The notes beneath the pieces are model-generated. The model did no database searches. It had not been told where the DNA came from and saw only the letters and a program-made list of their open reading frames with translations. From the NCBI RefSeq assembly GCF_037975245.1, contig NC_092581.1, positions 4,831,001 through 4,895,000 on the forward strand: DNA of 64,000 bases, given 5' to 3'. Shown here piece after piece: positions 37,561-50,045 of the stretch (its first letter is position 1; each line of letters starts with the position of its first letter). A program made the position numbers and the translations under genes. This DNA is from Apostichopus japonicus (Eukaryota > Echinodermata > Holothuroidea > Aspidochirotida > Stichopodidae).

Positions 37561-40500
37561 GCTACAATCAAAGAACATACCAACTGGGGACTCTGTGCAT
37601 CAATGCCTAGAAAGTACTAATTTCTATACTCACACACACCAAATGTAGAAACAATGTAATTTTTTGGATCTACATTCACCATTAAGATGGAGAGGTGCAC
37701 CACATACCTTTTGAATATTAATGGATGATATATTCTACTACTTTATACCTTGACACATTAGCTACAATCAAAGTACATACCAACTGGGGACTCTGTGCAT
37801 CAGATCCTAGAAAGTACTAATTTCTATACTCACACACACCATATGGAGAAACAATGTACTTTTTGATCTACATTCACCATTAAGATGGAGAGGTGTACCA
37901 CATACCATTTGAATATTAATGGATGATTTATTCTACTACTTTATACCTTGACACATTAGCTACAATCAAAGTACATACCAACTGGGGACTCTGTGCATCA
38001 GTGCCTAGAAAGTACTAATTTCTATACTCACACACACCAAATGGAGAAACAATGTACTTTTTGGATCTACATTCACCATTAAGATGGAGAGGTGTACCAA
38101 ATACCTTTTGAATATAAATGGATGATATATTCTACTACTTTATACCTTGACACATTAGCTACAATCAAAGTACATACCAACTGGGGACTCTGTGCATCAG
38201 AGCCTAAGAAAGTACTAATTTCTATACTCACACACACCAAATGGAGAAACAATGTACAGGACTTTTTTGATCTACATTCACCATTAAGATGGAGAGGTGC
38301 ACCACATACCTTTTGAATATAAATGGATGATATATTCTACTACTTTATACCTTGACACATTAGCTACAATCAAAGTACATACCAACTGGGGACTCTGTGC
38401 ATCAGAGCCTAAGAAAGTACTAATTTCTATACTCACACACACCAAATGGAGAAACAATGTACTTTTTGATCTACATTCACCATTAAGATGGAGAGGTGTA
38501 CCACATACCATTTGAACATTAATGGATGATTTATTCTACTACTTTATACCTTGACACATTAGCTACAATCAAAGTACATACCAACTGGGGACTCTGTGCA
38601 TCAGTGCCTATAAAGTACTAATTTCTATACTCACAGACACCAAATGGAGAAACAATGTACTTTTTTGATCTACATTCACCATTAAGATGGAGAGGTGCAC
38701 CACATACCATTTGAATATTCATGGATAAAATGTTCTACTACTTTATACCATGACACATTAGCTACAATCAAAGTACATACCAACTGGGGACTCTTTGCAT
38801 CAGTGCCTAGAAAGTACTAATTTCTATACTCACACACACCAAATGGAGAAACAATGTACTTTTTTGATATACATTCACCATTAAGATGGAGAGGTGCACC
38901 ACATACCATTTAAATATTAATGGATGATATATTCTACTACTTTATACCTTGACACATTAGCTACAATCAAAGTACATACTAACTGGGGACTCTGTGCATC
39001 AGTGCCTAGAAAGTACTAATTTCTATACTCACACACACCAAATGGAGAAACAATGTACAGTACTTTTTTGATCTACATTCACCATTAAGATGGAGAGGTG
39101 CACCACATACCTTTTGAATATAAATGGATGATATATTCTACTACTTTATACCTTGAATCATTAGCTACAATCAAAGTACATACCAACTGGGGACTCTGTG
39201 CATCAGAGCCTAAGAAAGTACTAATTTCTATACTCACACACACCAAATGGAGAAACAATGTACTTTTTGATCTACATTCACCATTAAGATGGAGAGGTGT
39301 ACCACATACCATTTGAACATTAATGGATGATTTATTCTACTACTTTATACCTTGACACATTAGCTACAATCAAAGTACATACCAACTGGGGACTCTGTGC
39401 ATCAGTGCCTATAAAGTACTAATTTCTATACTCACACACACCAAATGGAGAAACAATGTACAGTACTTTTTTGATCTACATTCACCATTAAGATGGAGAG
39501 GTGTACCACATACCATTATTTGAATATTCATGGCTGATTTATTCTACTACTTTAAACCTTGACACATTAGCTACAATCAAAGTACATACCAACTGGGGAC
39601 TCTGTGCATCAGATCCTAGAAAGTGCTAATTTCTATACTCACACACACCAAATGGAGAAACAATGTACTTTTTTGATCTACATTCACCATTAAGATGGAG
39701 AGGTGTACCACATACCATTTGAACATTAATGGATGATTTATTCTACTACTTTATACCTTGACACATTAGCTACAATCAAAGTACATACCAACTGGGGACT
39801 CTGTGCATCAGAGCCTAAGAAAGTACTTATTTCTATACTCACACACACCAAATGGAGAAACAATGTACATTACTTTTTTGATCTACATTCACCATTAAGA
39901 TGGAGAGGTGCACCACATACCTTTTGAATATAAATGGATGATATATTCTACTACTTTATACCTTGACAAATTAGCTACAATCAAAGTACATACCAACTGG
40001 GGACTCTGTGCATCAATGCCTAGAAAGTACTAATTTCTATACTCACACACACCAAATGGAGAAACAATGTACTTTTTGATCTACATTCACCATTAAGATG
40101 GAGAGGTGTACCACATACCATTTGAACATTAATGGATAATATATTCTACTACTTTATACCTTGACACATTAGCTACAATCAAAGTACTGTACATACCAAC
40201 TGGGGACTCTGTGCATCAGAGCCTAAGAAAGTACTAATTTCTATACTCACACACACCAAATGGAGAAACAATGTACAGTACTTTTTTGATCTACATTCAC
40301 CATTAAGATGGAGAGGTGCACCACATACCTTTTGAATATAAATGGATGATTTATTCTTCTACTTTATACCTTGACAAATTAGCTACAATCAAAGTACATA
40401 CCAACTGGGGACTCTGTGCATCAGTGCCAATAAAGTACTACCCTGTAATTTCTATACTCAAACACACCGAATGGAGAAACAATGTACTTTTTGATCTACA

Positions 40501-42455
40501 TTCACCATTAAGATGGAGAGGTGTACCACAAACCATTTGAATATTAATGGATAATATATTCTACTACTTTATACCTTGACACATTAGCTACAATCAAAGT
40601 ACATACCAACTGGGGACTCTGTGCATCAGATCCTAGAAAGTGCTAATTTCTATACTCACACACACCAAATGGAGAAACAATGTACTTTTTGATCTACATT
40701 CACCATTAAGATGGAGAGGTGTACCACAAACCATTATTTGAATATTCATGGCTGATTTATTCTACTACTTTATACCTTGACACATTAGCTACAATCAAAG
40801 TACATACCAACTGGGGACTCTGTGCATCAGATCCTAGAAAGTGCTAATTTCTATACTCACACACACCGAATGGAGAAACAATGTACTTTTTGAGCTACAT
40901 TCACCATTAAGATGGAGAGGTGTACCACAAACCATTTGAATATAAATGGATGATATATTCTACTACTTTATTCCTTGAATCATTAGCTACAATCAAAGTA
41001 CATACCAACTGGGGACTCTGTGCATCAGAGACTAAGAAAGTACTAATTTCTATACTCACACACACCAAATGGAGAAACAATGTACTTTTTTGATATACAT
41101 TCACCATTAAGATGGAGAGGTGTACCACATACCATTTGAACATTAATGGATGATTTATTCTACTACTTTATACCTTGACACATTAGCTACAATCAAAGTA
41201 CATACCAACTGGGGACTCTGTGCATCAGTGCCTAGAAAGTACTAATTTCTATACTTTCACACACCGAATGGAGAAACATTGTACTTTTTTGATCTACATT
41301 CACCATTAAGATGGAGAGGTGTACCACATACCATTTGAATATTAATGGCTGATATATTCTACTACTTTATTCCTTGAATCATTAGCTACAATCAAAGTAC
41401 ATACCAACTGGGGACTCTGTGCATCAGTGCCAATAAAGTACTACCCTGTAATTTCTATACTCAAACACACCGAATGGAGAAACAATGTACTTTTTGATCT
41501 ACATTCACCATTAAGATGGAGAGGTGTACCACAAACCATTTGAATATTAATGGATAATATATTCTACTACTTTATACCTTGACACATTAGCTACAATCAA
41601 AGTACATACCAACTGGGGACTCTGTGAATCAGTGCCTAGAAAGTACTAATTTCTATACTCACACACACCGAATGGAGAAACAATGTATTTTTTTGATCTA
41701 CATTCACCATTAAGATGGAGAGGTGTACCACATACCATTTGAATATAAATGGATGATTTATTCTACTACTTTATACCTTGACACATTAGCTACAATCAAA
41801 GTACATACCAACTGGGGACTCTGTGCATCAGTGCCTAGAAAGTGCTAATTTCTATACTCACACACACCAAATGGAGAAACAATGTACTTTTTTGATATAC
41901 ATTCACCATTAAGATGGAGAGGTGTACCACATACCATTTGAACATTAATGGATGATTTATTCTACTACTTTATACCTTGACACATTAGCTACAATCAAAG
42001 TACATACCAACTGGGGACTCTGTGCATCAGAGCCTAAGAAAGTACTAATTTCTATACTCACACACACCAAATGGAGAAACAATGTACAATACTTTTTGGA
42101 TCTACATTCACCATTAAGATGGAGAGGTGCACCACATACCTTTTGAATATAAATGGATGATATATTCTACTACTTTATACCTTGACAAATTAGCTACAAT
42201 CAAAGTACATACCAACTGGGGACTCTGTGCATCAGTGCCTAGAATGTACTAATTTCTATACTCACACACACCAAATGGAGAAACAATGTACTTTTTGATC
42301 TACATTCACTATTAAGATGGAGAGGTGTACAACATACCATTTGAATATTCATGGATGATATATTCTACTACTTTATACTGTACCTTGAAACATTAGCTAC
42401 AATCAAAGTACATACCAACTGGGGACTCTGTGCATTAGATCCTTGAAAGAATATA
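37560..42455. repeat. Tandem array of ~25 units of ~199 bp
   Basis: Units start with gctacaatcaaagtacatacc; spacing measured at several junctions is 198, 199, 205, 199 and 199 bp. The accaactggggactctg block occurs near 37579, 37780, 37979, 38178, 38383, 38581 and then about every 200 bp to 42414. Each unit also has ctcacacacaccaaatggag and a caccattaagatggagaggtg block, so it is itself built from about three diverged sub-motifs with a ccaa[a/c]tgg core. Read on the minus strand (the direction of the flanking genes) each unit has 5'-splice-like GTATGT and a 3'-splice-like CACAG. Short open frames in the array are repeated readings of the unit. Confidence 0.95.
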
Positions 42456-45400
42456 AATACTTACACAATACAAGTAGCTACAAGAAAATGACAAACCAAA
42501 TGAGGACGTTGTGTCTGAGTGCCTAAAAACAATATTTGTTTAGTTTTACACTGTACACTGATGGAGACACTGTATTGTGCCCAATGAAGAAGATCACTGT
42601 TTAACAAACCATGTTTGGATAAAATATTCTATCTTTTAGAAATTTAACACATTTGCAATAGAAATAATACACGTACCAAATGTGATCACTCTATATCATT
42701 ACATAGGTACAGCATTAATATTTGGACCTTGTGTACCAATGGCTAGGAACAATAGTTCTGGTACATGCAATGAACTTTTCACATTAAAAGGATAAGTGCA
42801 TGAGCTACATCAGATGTAGCACATAGGCCTGCCAATGCATATGTTGTTGTAATAATTAGTAAATAAACACCATTGAAAACTCCATGCTAGAACCTATGCT
42901 AAAGCAGCAACTTAAGACAATTCATGTCTTAGAATTAAACCTGCAGTGGCCCTTGGGACAATGGAGAATGTTTAATGCATATTTAAGAAGATGATGTATC
43001 ACATATGACATGTGGATTCTATGGTATATAATGATTACAAACTAAGATCTAGAAAAAAATGATTTGGACATTATGAACTGGTACGAAAAGTAAAACATTT
43101 TTCCCATTAGGGTTAGGAGGGCAACTAATGTAAATTTAAACTAGATATGGTACATTACACACCAACTGAAGATAAAATATTTGTCTACTTGGCGATGTAG
43201 AAATTATGTACTGTATCAATTAGTGGCACTGCACACTGTCACAGGTAACAACAACATATTTCTATCACATGCACTACATCATATGCCATATGTTGTAAAC
43301 TATGTGTGATGCAAGGTACTGTAAGGATTGATATATGATGTACCAACATTGCTGCTATTTTCTACTAATTCGTAACTTAACTTATTTGCAACGGTTAATT
43401 CTATACTGAATCAACTAAGTATGCATGTACCTTCAAACAATGTATTTCTTGCATACGCACCATATTCCAATTGGAAAATTATCATATCTGTAGGCTGTGA
43501 CCTATCAAGGCTACTATGCTATACTACTTTACTTCACATTAAAATTAAACTGTTCACGAGATCTACATATATCATATACAGATTTACTGCCCACAGTACC
43601 AAATGAGGACACTACTATTATATCCATATGTGCTTGCTCCAAAACAAACTAGACATTGTTTGGAATGACCATGATCACCCGCTTCACTGTTATCTGCACG
43701 ATAATATCATAACTAGGGGCACTGGCAGACTGCGTCTCCCACCCATGAGAAGCAACCGTCATCGCAATTCATTTATTCCACGTGCAATAAGGCTTTAATT
43801 ACTATGATAACTTGAGCCGTTAGGTCCTGCCTTTGTGTGTTTTATTGTTCGATTGTTTAATGTTTTATCGTTCGCTCTATCACTATTTTTCATATTTGTA
43901 ACATAGCCATATTTTTTACAGTAGAGTGATTGACTGACTGACTGACTGGCTGATTGACTGACTGACGGACTGACTGACTGACTCAGTCACTTACTTACTT
44001 ATTATATGTACATTAATAAGACTCTCAATTATTCTGCCAACTTATTATTACAATTACCTCTTTTTATACTCTCATCAAACCATCAGCTGAAATGTTAGGT
44101 TGAAACAAGAAAGACAATAATGAACAGGCAAAAGAAAAAATGTGAGAATTAAACAATGCAAAAAAAAAGGTGTTGGATGGATATTCCACTGGCACAAGTT
44201 GATGCAAAGATATTCATGAATTTCTTTGGAAAAATGTTTCAAATGTGTCTGGCAATGATGTTATGACAGAGTTAGTGGTGTCATTACATCAGACTAACTG
44301 AAAATACTTTTGTGTTTTATTATAAAGTGCAAACCATTTATCGAGAGTGGAAATAACATTCTTACTAAAAATTTGTATTTTAAGGATTAAATTCAGAGTA
44401 AAATGAGAGCTATTTCCAATGAAAATCCAAACGTATCATATTTTAAGAACAAATCAACAGAAAAATTATGTAGTTAAAGTAGAGCTTTTGAAGAAATGAT
44501 GACATATCACAGACCACCCACTCGGATCAATTTCCTGCAATTTTCTAGGCATTTACTTGCAAGTATAATTAACCACAAAGCAACACATTTAGAGACAAAA
44601 TATTGAGACAGGGTTTTAAAGTACTAGTGCGGAATATTTTCATCTTTTTCGTGAATGTACAGTAACATCATCTGCCACTGGAATATCCCTTTAACACTTA
44701 ATGGAATGCAAAAGATAAACAAGGCAAAATAGCCTTTAACTGTGTAACTGCAGAAAATAATAACTTGAAAACCAACACAAGAAATGAGAATTAACCTGTA
44801 TGGGTCAGAGAGGAGCCTGGTGGCTGGAATGGAAGACATATATTGCACACATTTCAGTACTGAAGCTATGTGAAATGAGAATGAGAAACTTCCTGTCAAA
44901 AGTTTATTGCTGAATGCAAAGGATTACAGCAGATCAAGTTAACAATTTCCATCTGACTGGATCTAGGCATATTGCACTTGGACACCGTTTAGTATGAAAA
45001 TTGTTTACAACAGATTAGCCGGAACAACCCTTCACATTCAGTACACCAAATAGATAGACAGATTTATTCTTATTCTCGAGTTAGAAATGAACATGACATA
45101 AGTTTTGGTAAGGACTCTTTGAGCTGACTTTTTCAATGGGATACAGATTAGGTCACTTTGAAAATACATATATGATACACAAAAATAAGCTGGATACCTC
45201 TCAGTCTTACTAAATGGACATTATTGTTTAGTAAAACCACTTGCAAGCTGCTGAACAGTGATTAGTGATGGACTTAATACACAACCACATTTTGTTTCCC
45301 AACAATGAATGTACAGTAATGCATTCTATTCCCATGGGAACATTTAGCTAGTGATGGCCTAGTTCATCATTCCAGGTGCATTTTGGCAGACATAGGTACC

Positions 45401-45582
45401 ATAAGGATGCAAAGTAAATGATCTCACCTTCAGTCTGCACTCTGTATACAACCAAATAAGTGAGAAATTAAACACCCAAGAGACTACAACGAGCCTGTTA
45501 GTCAGCTATGAAATATACAAATCAATATACACTGAGAATACAATATCCAAACTTATCGTGTACAAAATAAAACATTAAATTC
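42456..45582. other. Intergenic/intronic region with decayed repeat echoes
   Basis: Scattered decayed copies of the array core are visible (accaaatgaggacg near 42496, accaaatgtgatcactct near 42676, accaaatgaggacact near 43597). A (TGAC/TGAT)n microsatellite sits at 43926-43985. On the minus strand this is the gap between the SET gene's stop and the recombinase gene's first resolved exon; I could not identify a promoter or first exon in it. Confidence 0.5.
43926..43985. repeat. (TGAC)n-type microsatellite
   Basis: gtgattgactgactgac and variants (ctggctgattg, gacggactg) for about 60 bp, followed by cacttacttactta. Confidence 0.9.
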
Positions 45583-45802
45583 CTACTGTACCTTCTTCAT
45601 CCATGGCATATCCTTCTCGTCAAGGCCGTAATCATACAAAATTTCTACTCCTGGGGTAAGTCTTTCTTTGCTTAACAAGCACAGAATGGGCAAATTGTTC
45701 AGAGCCTTGACTACCATTTTTGCATTGGCCTGATCTCCTCTTCCGTGGTTTACGAGACGGCCAAGCTTTGGACCATGAGTGGGTTCATTTGTAGCATCAA
45801 CA
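45583..45802 (-). CDS. SET gene exon: C-terminal half of SET domain with stop
   Basis: The acceptor TTTTCTTGCAG completes the Cys of WCVDAT. It carries LGRLVNHG (catalytic/SAM-binding NH motif), then NAKMVV, and ends EILYDYGLDEKDMPWMKK, VQ and TAG (220 nt). Confidence 0.88.
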
Positions 45803-47069
45803 CTGCAAGAAAAAAGATACCAGTCACAAACACATGTAGTATACAATATTCCTAATTAATGGTGCTGATAAACACAGCCATTTTAATTGCAATACCTACA
45901 AAATGTGAAAGATAAATATATTGTAAACATTTATGGTTTTAATAGTGATAATCAAAAGAATAAACAAATGCAGTCAATATATTGTTAATAAAACTTTCCT
46001 TTCATATGGAAAGCCATCAGATTGTACAATGACAAGGCTGTTTTGAATATGAATTATCTGTCTCCTCTCTCAATCATAACTGCAACTTTCAGTGATGGTG
46101 AGAAAGTTATTTAATGTGCTTTTGTATGCTTGAGAAAAGAATAGTGGAAAAAATAGAGCGATAATTCATATACCCTCGAACATTCTCTTGGCTGAGGTCC
46201 TAGGCTTTTTATTAATTTCAAGTCAAGAATAGTCCAGAATTGGATAGATTCAGAATCAGACAAGAACTCCTTAGGCTGTAAGTACATACTGTTGTGTATA
46301 ATGTATATAGTGAAGCAAGTAAAGTGCACTATGGTTATAAACCATTTTGGGCTATAAATGGACTGTTTACTTCATGACAATTACATATAGCTTACCACCA
46401 TTTCTTGTCTTGATATTTGAAGAAATATCTGAATACACTGCTGGTATGTTCCTCCCTAGTCTCCCCTTCTCTCCCAGAAATGAGTTCACCATGATAGGAG
46501 AAAAGGAATTCCCCTTTCTCAACTATGCAGTCGGTAAAGACACCTCTCCCTTTAATAATGAAAAGATATAGAACACATTCCTGCATCACAGCTAATGAAA
46601 AGAAAAGTTTAACAGTACAGTATTACATTTTGTGTTAGGAGACACCTTGCCAGTATAAGGCTATCCATCTGCTTTGTCACTCCACACTAATATGGTAACA
46701 AAGTTGGTAAATTGGATCTATTTCATAACTGAAGTGAACCAAACAACTGACAAGTAAGAAAAACATTAACTAAACAAAGCTTCAACATTTGATGAGTTAA
46801 AAAGTCGCAAACTGTATTACGCTCAGCATATGAAAGAGTTTTGTTCAGCACAGTAATTGGTTTACAGTGGTGAAAGTCCATCTGTCCATTTTGCAAGAAA
46901 GTATGCTGAATATATTATTGAAAAAGTGCTTATGAAGGGAAATACTTGCAATATTTATGATAATGCATACCTTTTCCTGGAGAATTCTTTACAAGGAATC
47001 CAGGGGGATCCTCTTCTGTACATAGTTCTGTAACAGATCTACGTCTTTTTCTTGTTCTTCTTTGCATGT
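45583..47069 (-). CDS. KMT5A/SET8-like histone-lysine methyltransferase (5' part unresolved)
   Basis: Exons 47069-46971, 46549-46396 and 45802-45583 join with phases 1 and 2 to an intact SET domain. Motifs in order: GKGRGVFTD, FSYHGELI, KKWCVDAT, LGRLVNHG and ILYDYG, aligning with the KMT5A (SET8/PR-Set7) pattern of KGRGV, EYHGDL, YCVDAT, GRLINHS and LLYDYG. The family monomethylates histone H4 Lys20 and other lysines using S-adenosylmethionine, in the nucleus. The frame ends PWMKKVQ then TAG, close to the natural C-terminus of KMT5A proteins (PWLKH). An ATG at 47067 could start a protein of about 156 residues; the exon is entered in phase 1, so upstream coding exons remain possible. NHG replaces the usual NHS. 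Same strand as, and upstream of, the recombinase-like gene. Confidence 0.88.
46396..46549 (-). CDS. SET gene exon: N-terminal half of SET domain
   Basis: The acceptor TTATTAAAG precedes GRGVFTDCIVEKGEF; the exon continues through SYHGELI and ends FKYQDKKW plus two bases before GTAAGC (154 nt). Contains the glycine-rich SAM-binding loop of the family. Confidence 0.87.
46971..47069 (-). CDS. SET gene exon: basic N-terminal segment to start of SET
   Basis: The acceptor AACAACTAG precedes AC then ATG; it reads MQRRTRKRRRSVTELC and ends LVKNSPGK plus one base before GTATGC (99 nt). The Arg/Lys-rich start could be a nuclear localisation signal. Confidence 0.75.
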
Positions 47070-48006
47070 CTAGTTGTTAAAATGAAGATTAATAAACACA
47101 AGGTTAGATTTTGTAGATTTTCGTACATTTGTGTTGCTCTATAGAAGATTTTCACATGACATCATTGACCGTCAACAAACCAAAACTATACAAGTCTAAT
47201 ATTAGCTTAGTTATAGTTTTTTAAACATCAAAATGGTAGACAACAATTGCATGACAGCATGTATCTGTTTGGATGGTGAAAAACCTTATTAGATCTGTGA
47301 TGTAAGGATTCATGATATAAACATTTACTGCAATAACTGTAAGTACAGTAGCCTAACAAAGCCTATAATGCAGGTCATAGACTAACCGATGCACTGGTAA
47401 TATTTCTCTAAATCTGTTTGTTGGAGTGATGAACTATGAACATTTTGAGTGTGGAATAATGACATTTGTGGTTTTCTTCTCTCTTCAAATTTCAACAATG
47501 TAGTACTTGGGGGAAAAAGCATTGTAGTGAACTGACTGACCCATGTCACTGGTTATTTCTTTTAGTACTGAAACCAGCGTCTTGTTAGGAAAAGTTAGTG
47601 AGGTTAAAAAATATTCCATTCACAATTGCTTCCAATTAATAACCAATGCAACAGAATGTAAAGATTAAAATGTTTTCATGACACTTTCATGAACAAGTAA
47701 CTGTCACTTAAGCAAAAGAAGGGGTCAGTGAAATAACAGACTAAAGTCAAGAACTAAGACACAGCTTGTTTGGTTCTTTACATCCTATCAGTTAGTTTGA
47801 ATTGTTTTGGTGATGATAAAAATATTTCATCAGATTAACTTTCTCAGGCGAATAAAGGCCTAAGTGGCCTTCCATGGCCTTTTTACTATTTCTGCTACCT
47901 AAAGCCTATGGATAGATCTTCCAACAATTAAGAACACCAACATAGGCCTACATATTCACATTTTGGGACAATATCTTACAGCATAGTTTTGAATGTTCAC
48001 TTGTTC

Positions 48007-48249
48007 TTAAATATGAGCTACTTCACAATTAAGATGGTTGTGTAACACATGTAGTTGTATAACATCAAAATCTTCTTCTTCATACACAAATATGCACCAA
48101 GCTTTGAGAAAGTCACAAAAACAAATTGATAGTCTTGTTATCCCAAAGCGAAGACAGAGTGAAACAATCTCGTGGTAAACTGAAACTGAAGTTGTAATGA
48201 AATGTCCAAACACAGTATTTGGATCTATAGGAAAACCAGAAGAAGCCAT
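48007..48249 (-). CDS. Hypothetical 80-aa frame upstream of the SET gene
   Basis: Open frame from ATG 48249 (MASSGFPIDPNTVFGHF) to a TAA after EVAHI, including an acidic YEEEDFD. No recognised domain and no clear donor inside it. Located about 0.9 kb upstream of the SET exons on the same strand, it might be part of a 5' exon or a chance frame. Confidence 0.2.
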   Translation of the reverse strand: MASSGFPIDPNTVFGHFITTSVSVYHEIVSLCLRFGITRLSICFCDFLKAWCIFVYEEEDFDVIQLHVLHNHLNCEVAHI

Positions 48250-48299
48250 ATCATAGCACCAACAATGGTACTAAGCTACTGATAATAATTGACTAACCC

Positions 48300-49300
48300 A
48301 CATGGCCAACACTTAGGGTAGTACTAGTAATACTAAAGTAGTACTAGGCCTAGGCTAGTAGTACTACTACTCAAAGAGTGATTTTCTTAATCATTACAAG
48401 TGTGTGGAGTGATGGCTAGTCTACCTGGGGTATATACTATAACATCGTGTATCATGTTAACCTATCCAAATGGGGAGGACCCTTTTGATACTTCACGATT
48501 ACCTATCCAACCGGGCACGTGTTCCTGCTTGACAAAATGCATGGCATATACCTTATCGTCTCTGTGTTGATGCTAACGTTACTTATGTTAGGCTACCCTA
48601 GACTTATCTAGCCTTATCTTAAAATGAGTGGGACAAATATCATTGTTCAATCATTCCGTAACTTTTGTTGTCTCTAAATTACCATTAAAAGCATTAATCG
48701 TTCCTTTTTAATTTAGACAGAACGTTGGTAAAACAGTTACGACTAGACTAGCACAGAACTAACGATAGTAAGTCTATCAGACTAGGCCTAGCCTAACTTT
48801 AGCCTGGGCCTATCGGAACGGGGACGTCCACGTTTGATATTACGCTAATTAAACAACGTACGAGTTGTTTACTTGGAATTATTGCACATTGCTTAATTTA
48901 CTTACTCGCTAGGTCCTTTTCTGGAAAAACAACGACTTGAATCACTGACTTATTCTGGATGTTTTCACTTGTAGTAGTAAGTAGCGTGCTCCTTGTGTAG
49001 TTGTGTAGTTACATTTCGACTAAACGGGGACATCGTAGGTGAGGGCAGTCGTCAACTTTCGCGGCAGTGACATGTCACGTGATTTGATTTCTCACTGTGC
49101 AAACAGGGACCGCGCATTACAGACAACCATGCTCAGAAAACACAAATATTTACACTCAAACGTTTCAAATATACTAATTGACGACTCCCGCCTATTGAAC
49201 TGGAAATTTTAGCGGTAACTATTTTGACCAATAGGAACAGAGATACGAGCATAAACCAAACGGGGACGTCCCCGTTTGGGAGCAAGTCCCCGGTTGGAAG
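48300..49300 (-). promoter_or_regulatory. Candidate upstream/promoter region of the SET gene
   Basis: CpG content rises here relative to the surroundings (acgttacgactagac, cggaacggggacgtccacg, gtcacgtgattt). It holds several copies of a c[c]aaa[c/t]ggggac motif (48465, 48817, 49022, 49257) plus an inverted pair at 49259-49277 (cggggacgtccccg). Inference from composition and position only. Confidence 0.3.
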
Positions 49301-49335
49301 GTGTGTAACACTATGAGTGTCCTCAATTGGAAGCT

Positions 49336-49630
<295 letters not shown>

Positions 49631-49719
49631 TATAGATACACAGATGGCATATCCCTCTGTATGTGGCTGGGAAAGCATTTTTTTTTGCGCAAGGACCAAC
49701 TTTAATATAGTTCCATGTA

Positions 49720-50045
49720 GAAGAAATTAATTTAATGTCTGTGATATCAAAAATTGAATAAAATAAAACTAGTAATAAGAAAAAATAGTGCTATATGTCA
49801 TTCTGCTATGACCTAAAAATGATAAATATAAACAAAGAAATGAAATGATGAAAAACTGTCGAAAACTTTAACTTTAGAAAAACTTTAGAAGAAATTAATT
49901 TAATGTCTGTGATATCAAAAATTGAATAAAATAAAACTAGTAATAAGAAAAAATAGTGCTATATGTCATTCTGCTATGACCTAAAAATAATAAATATAAA
50001 CAAAGAAATGAAATGATGAAAAACTGTCGAAAACTTTAATTTTAA
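49720..50045. repeat. 168-bp tandem duplication (two copies)
   Basis: The block from gaagaaattaatttaatgtc at 49720 recurs at 49888, with one visible change (aatgataa to aataataa) and a slightly different end. Confidence 0.93.

Noticed and set aside
38092-42146. Repeated 60-75-residue frames such as MHHIPFEYKWMIYSTTLYL
   Set aside because: They are readings of the 199-bp tandem unit on the strand opposite to the flanking genes, with no start or splice context.
37560-42455. CRISPR array
   Set aside because: Units are ~199 bp with no repeat-spacer alternation, and the sequence is clearly eukaryotic.
45583-45802. Splicing of the SET gene's last exon onward into the recombinase gene via AAG/GTACAG
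   Set aside because: The donor is weak and would leave phase 0, whereas the downstream exons need phase 1; the in-frame TAG two codons later lies at the natural KMT5A C-terminus. Kept as two genes, fusion not excluded.
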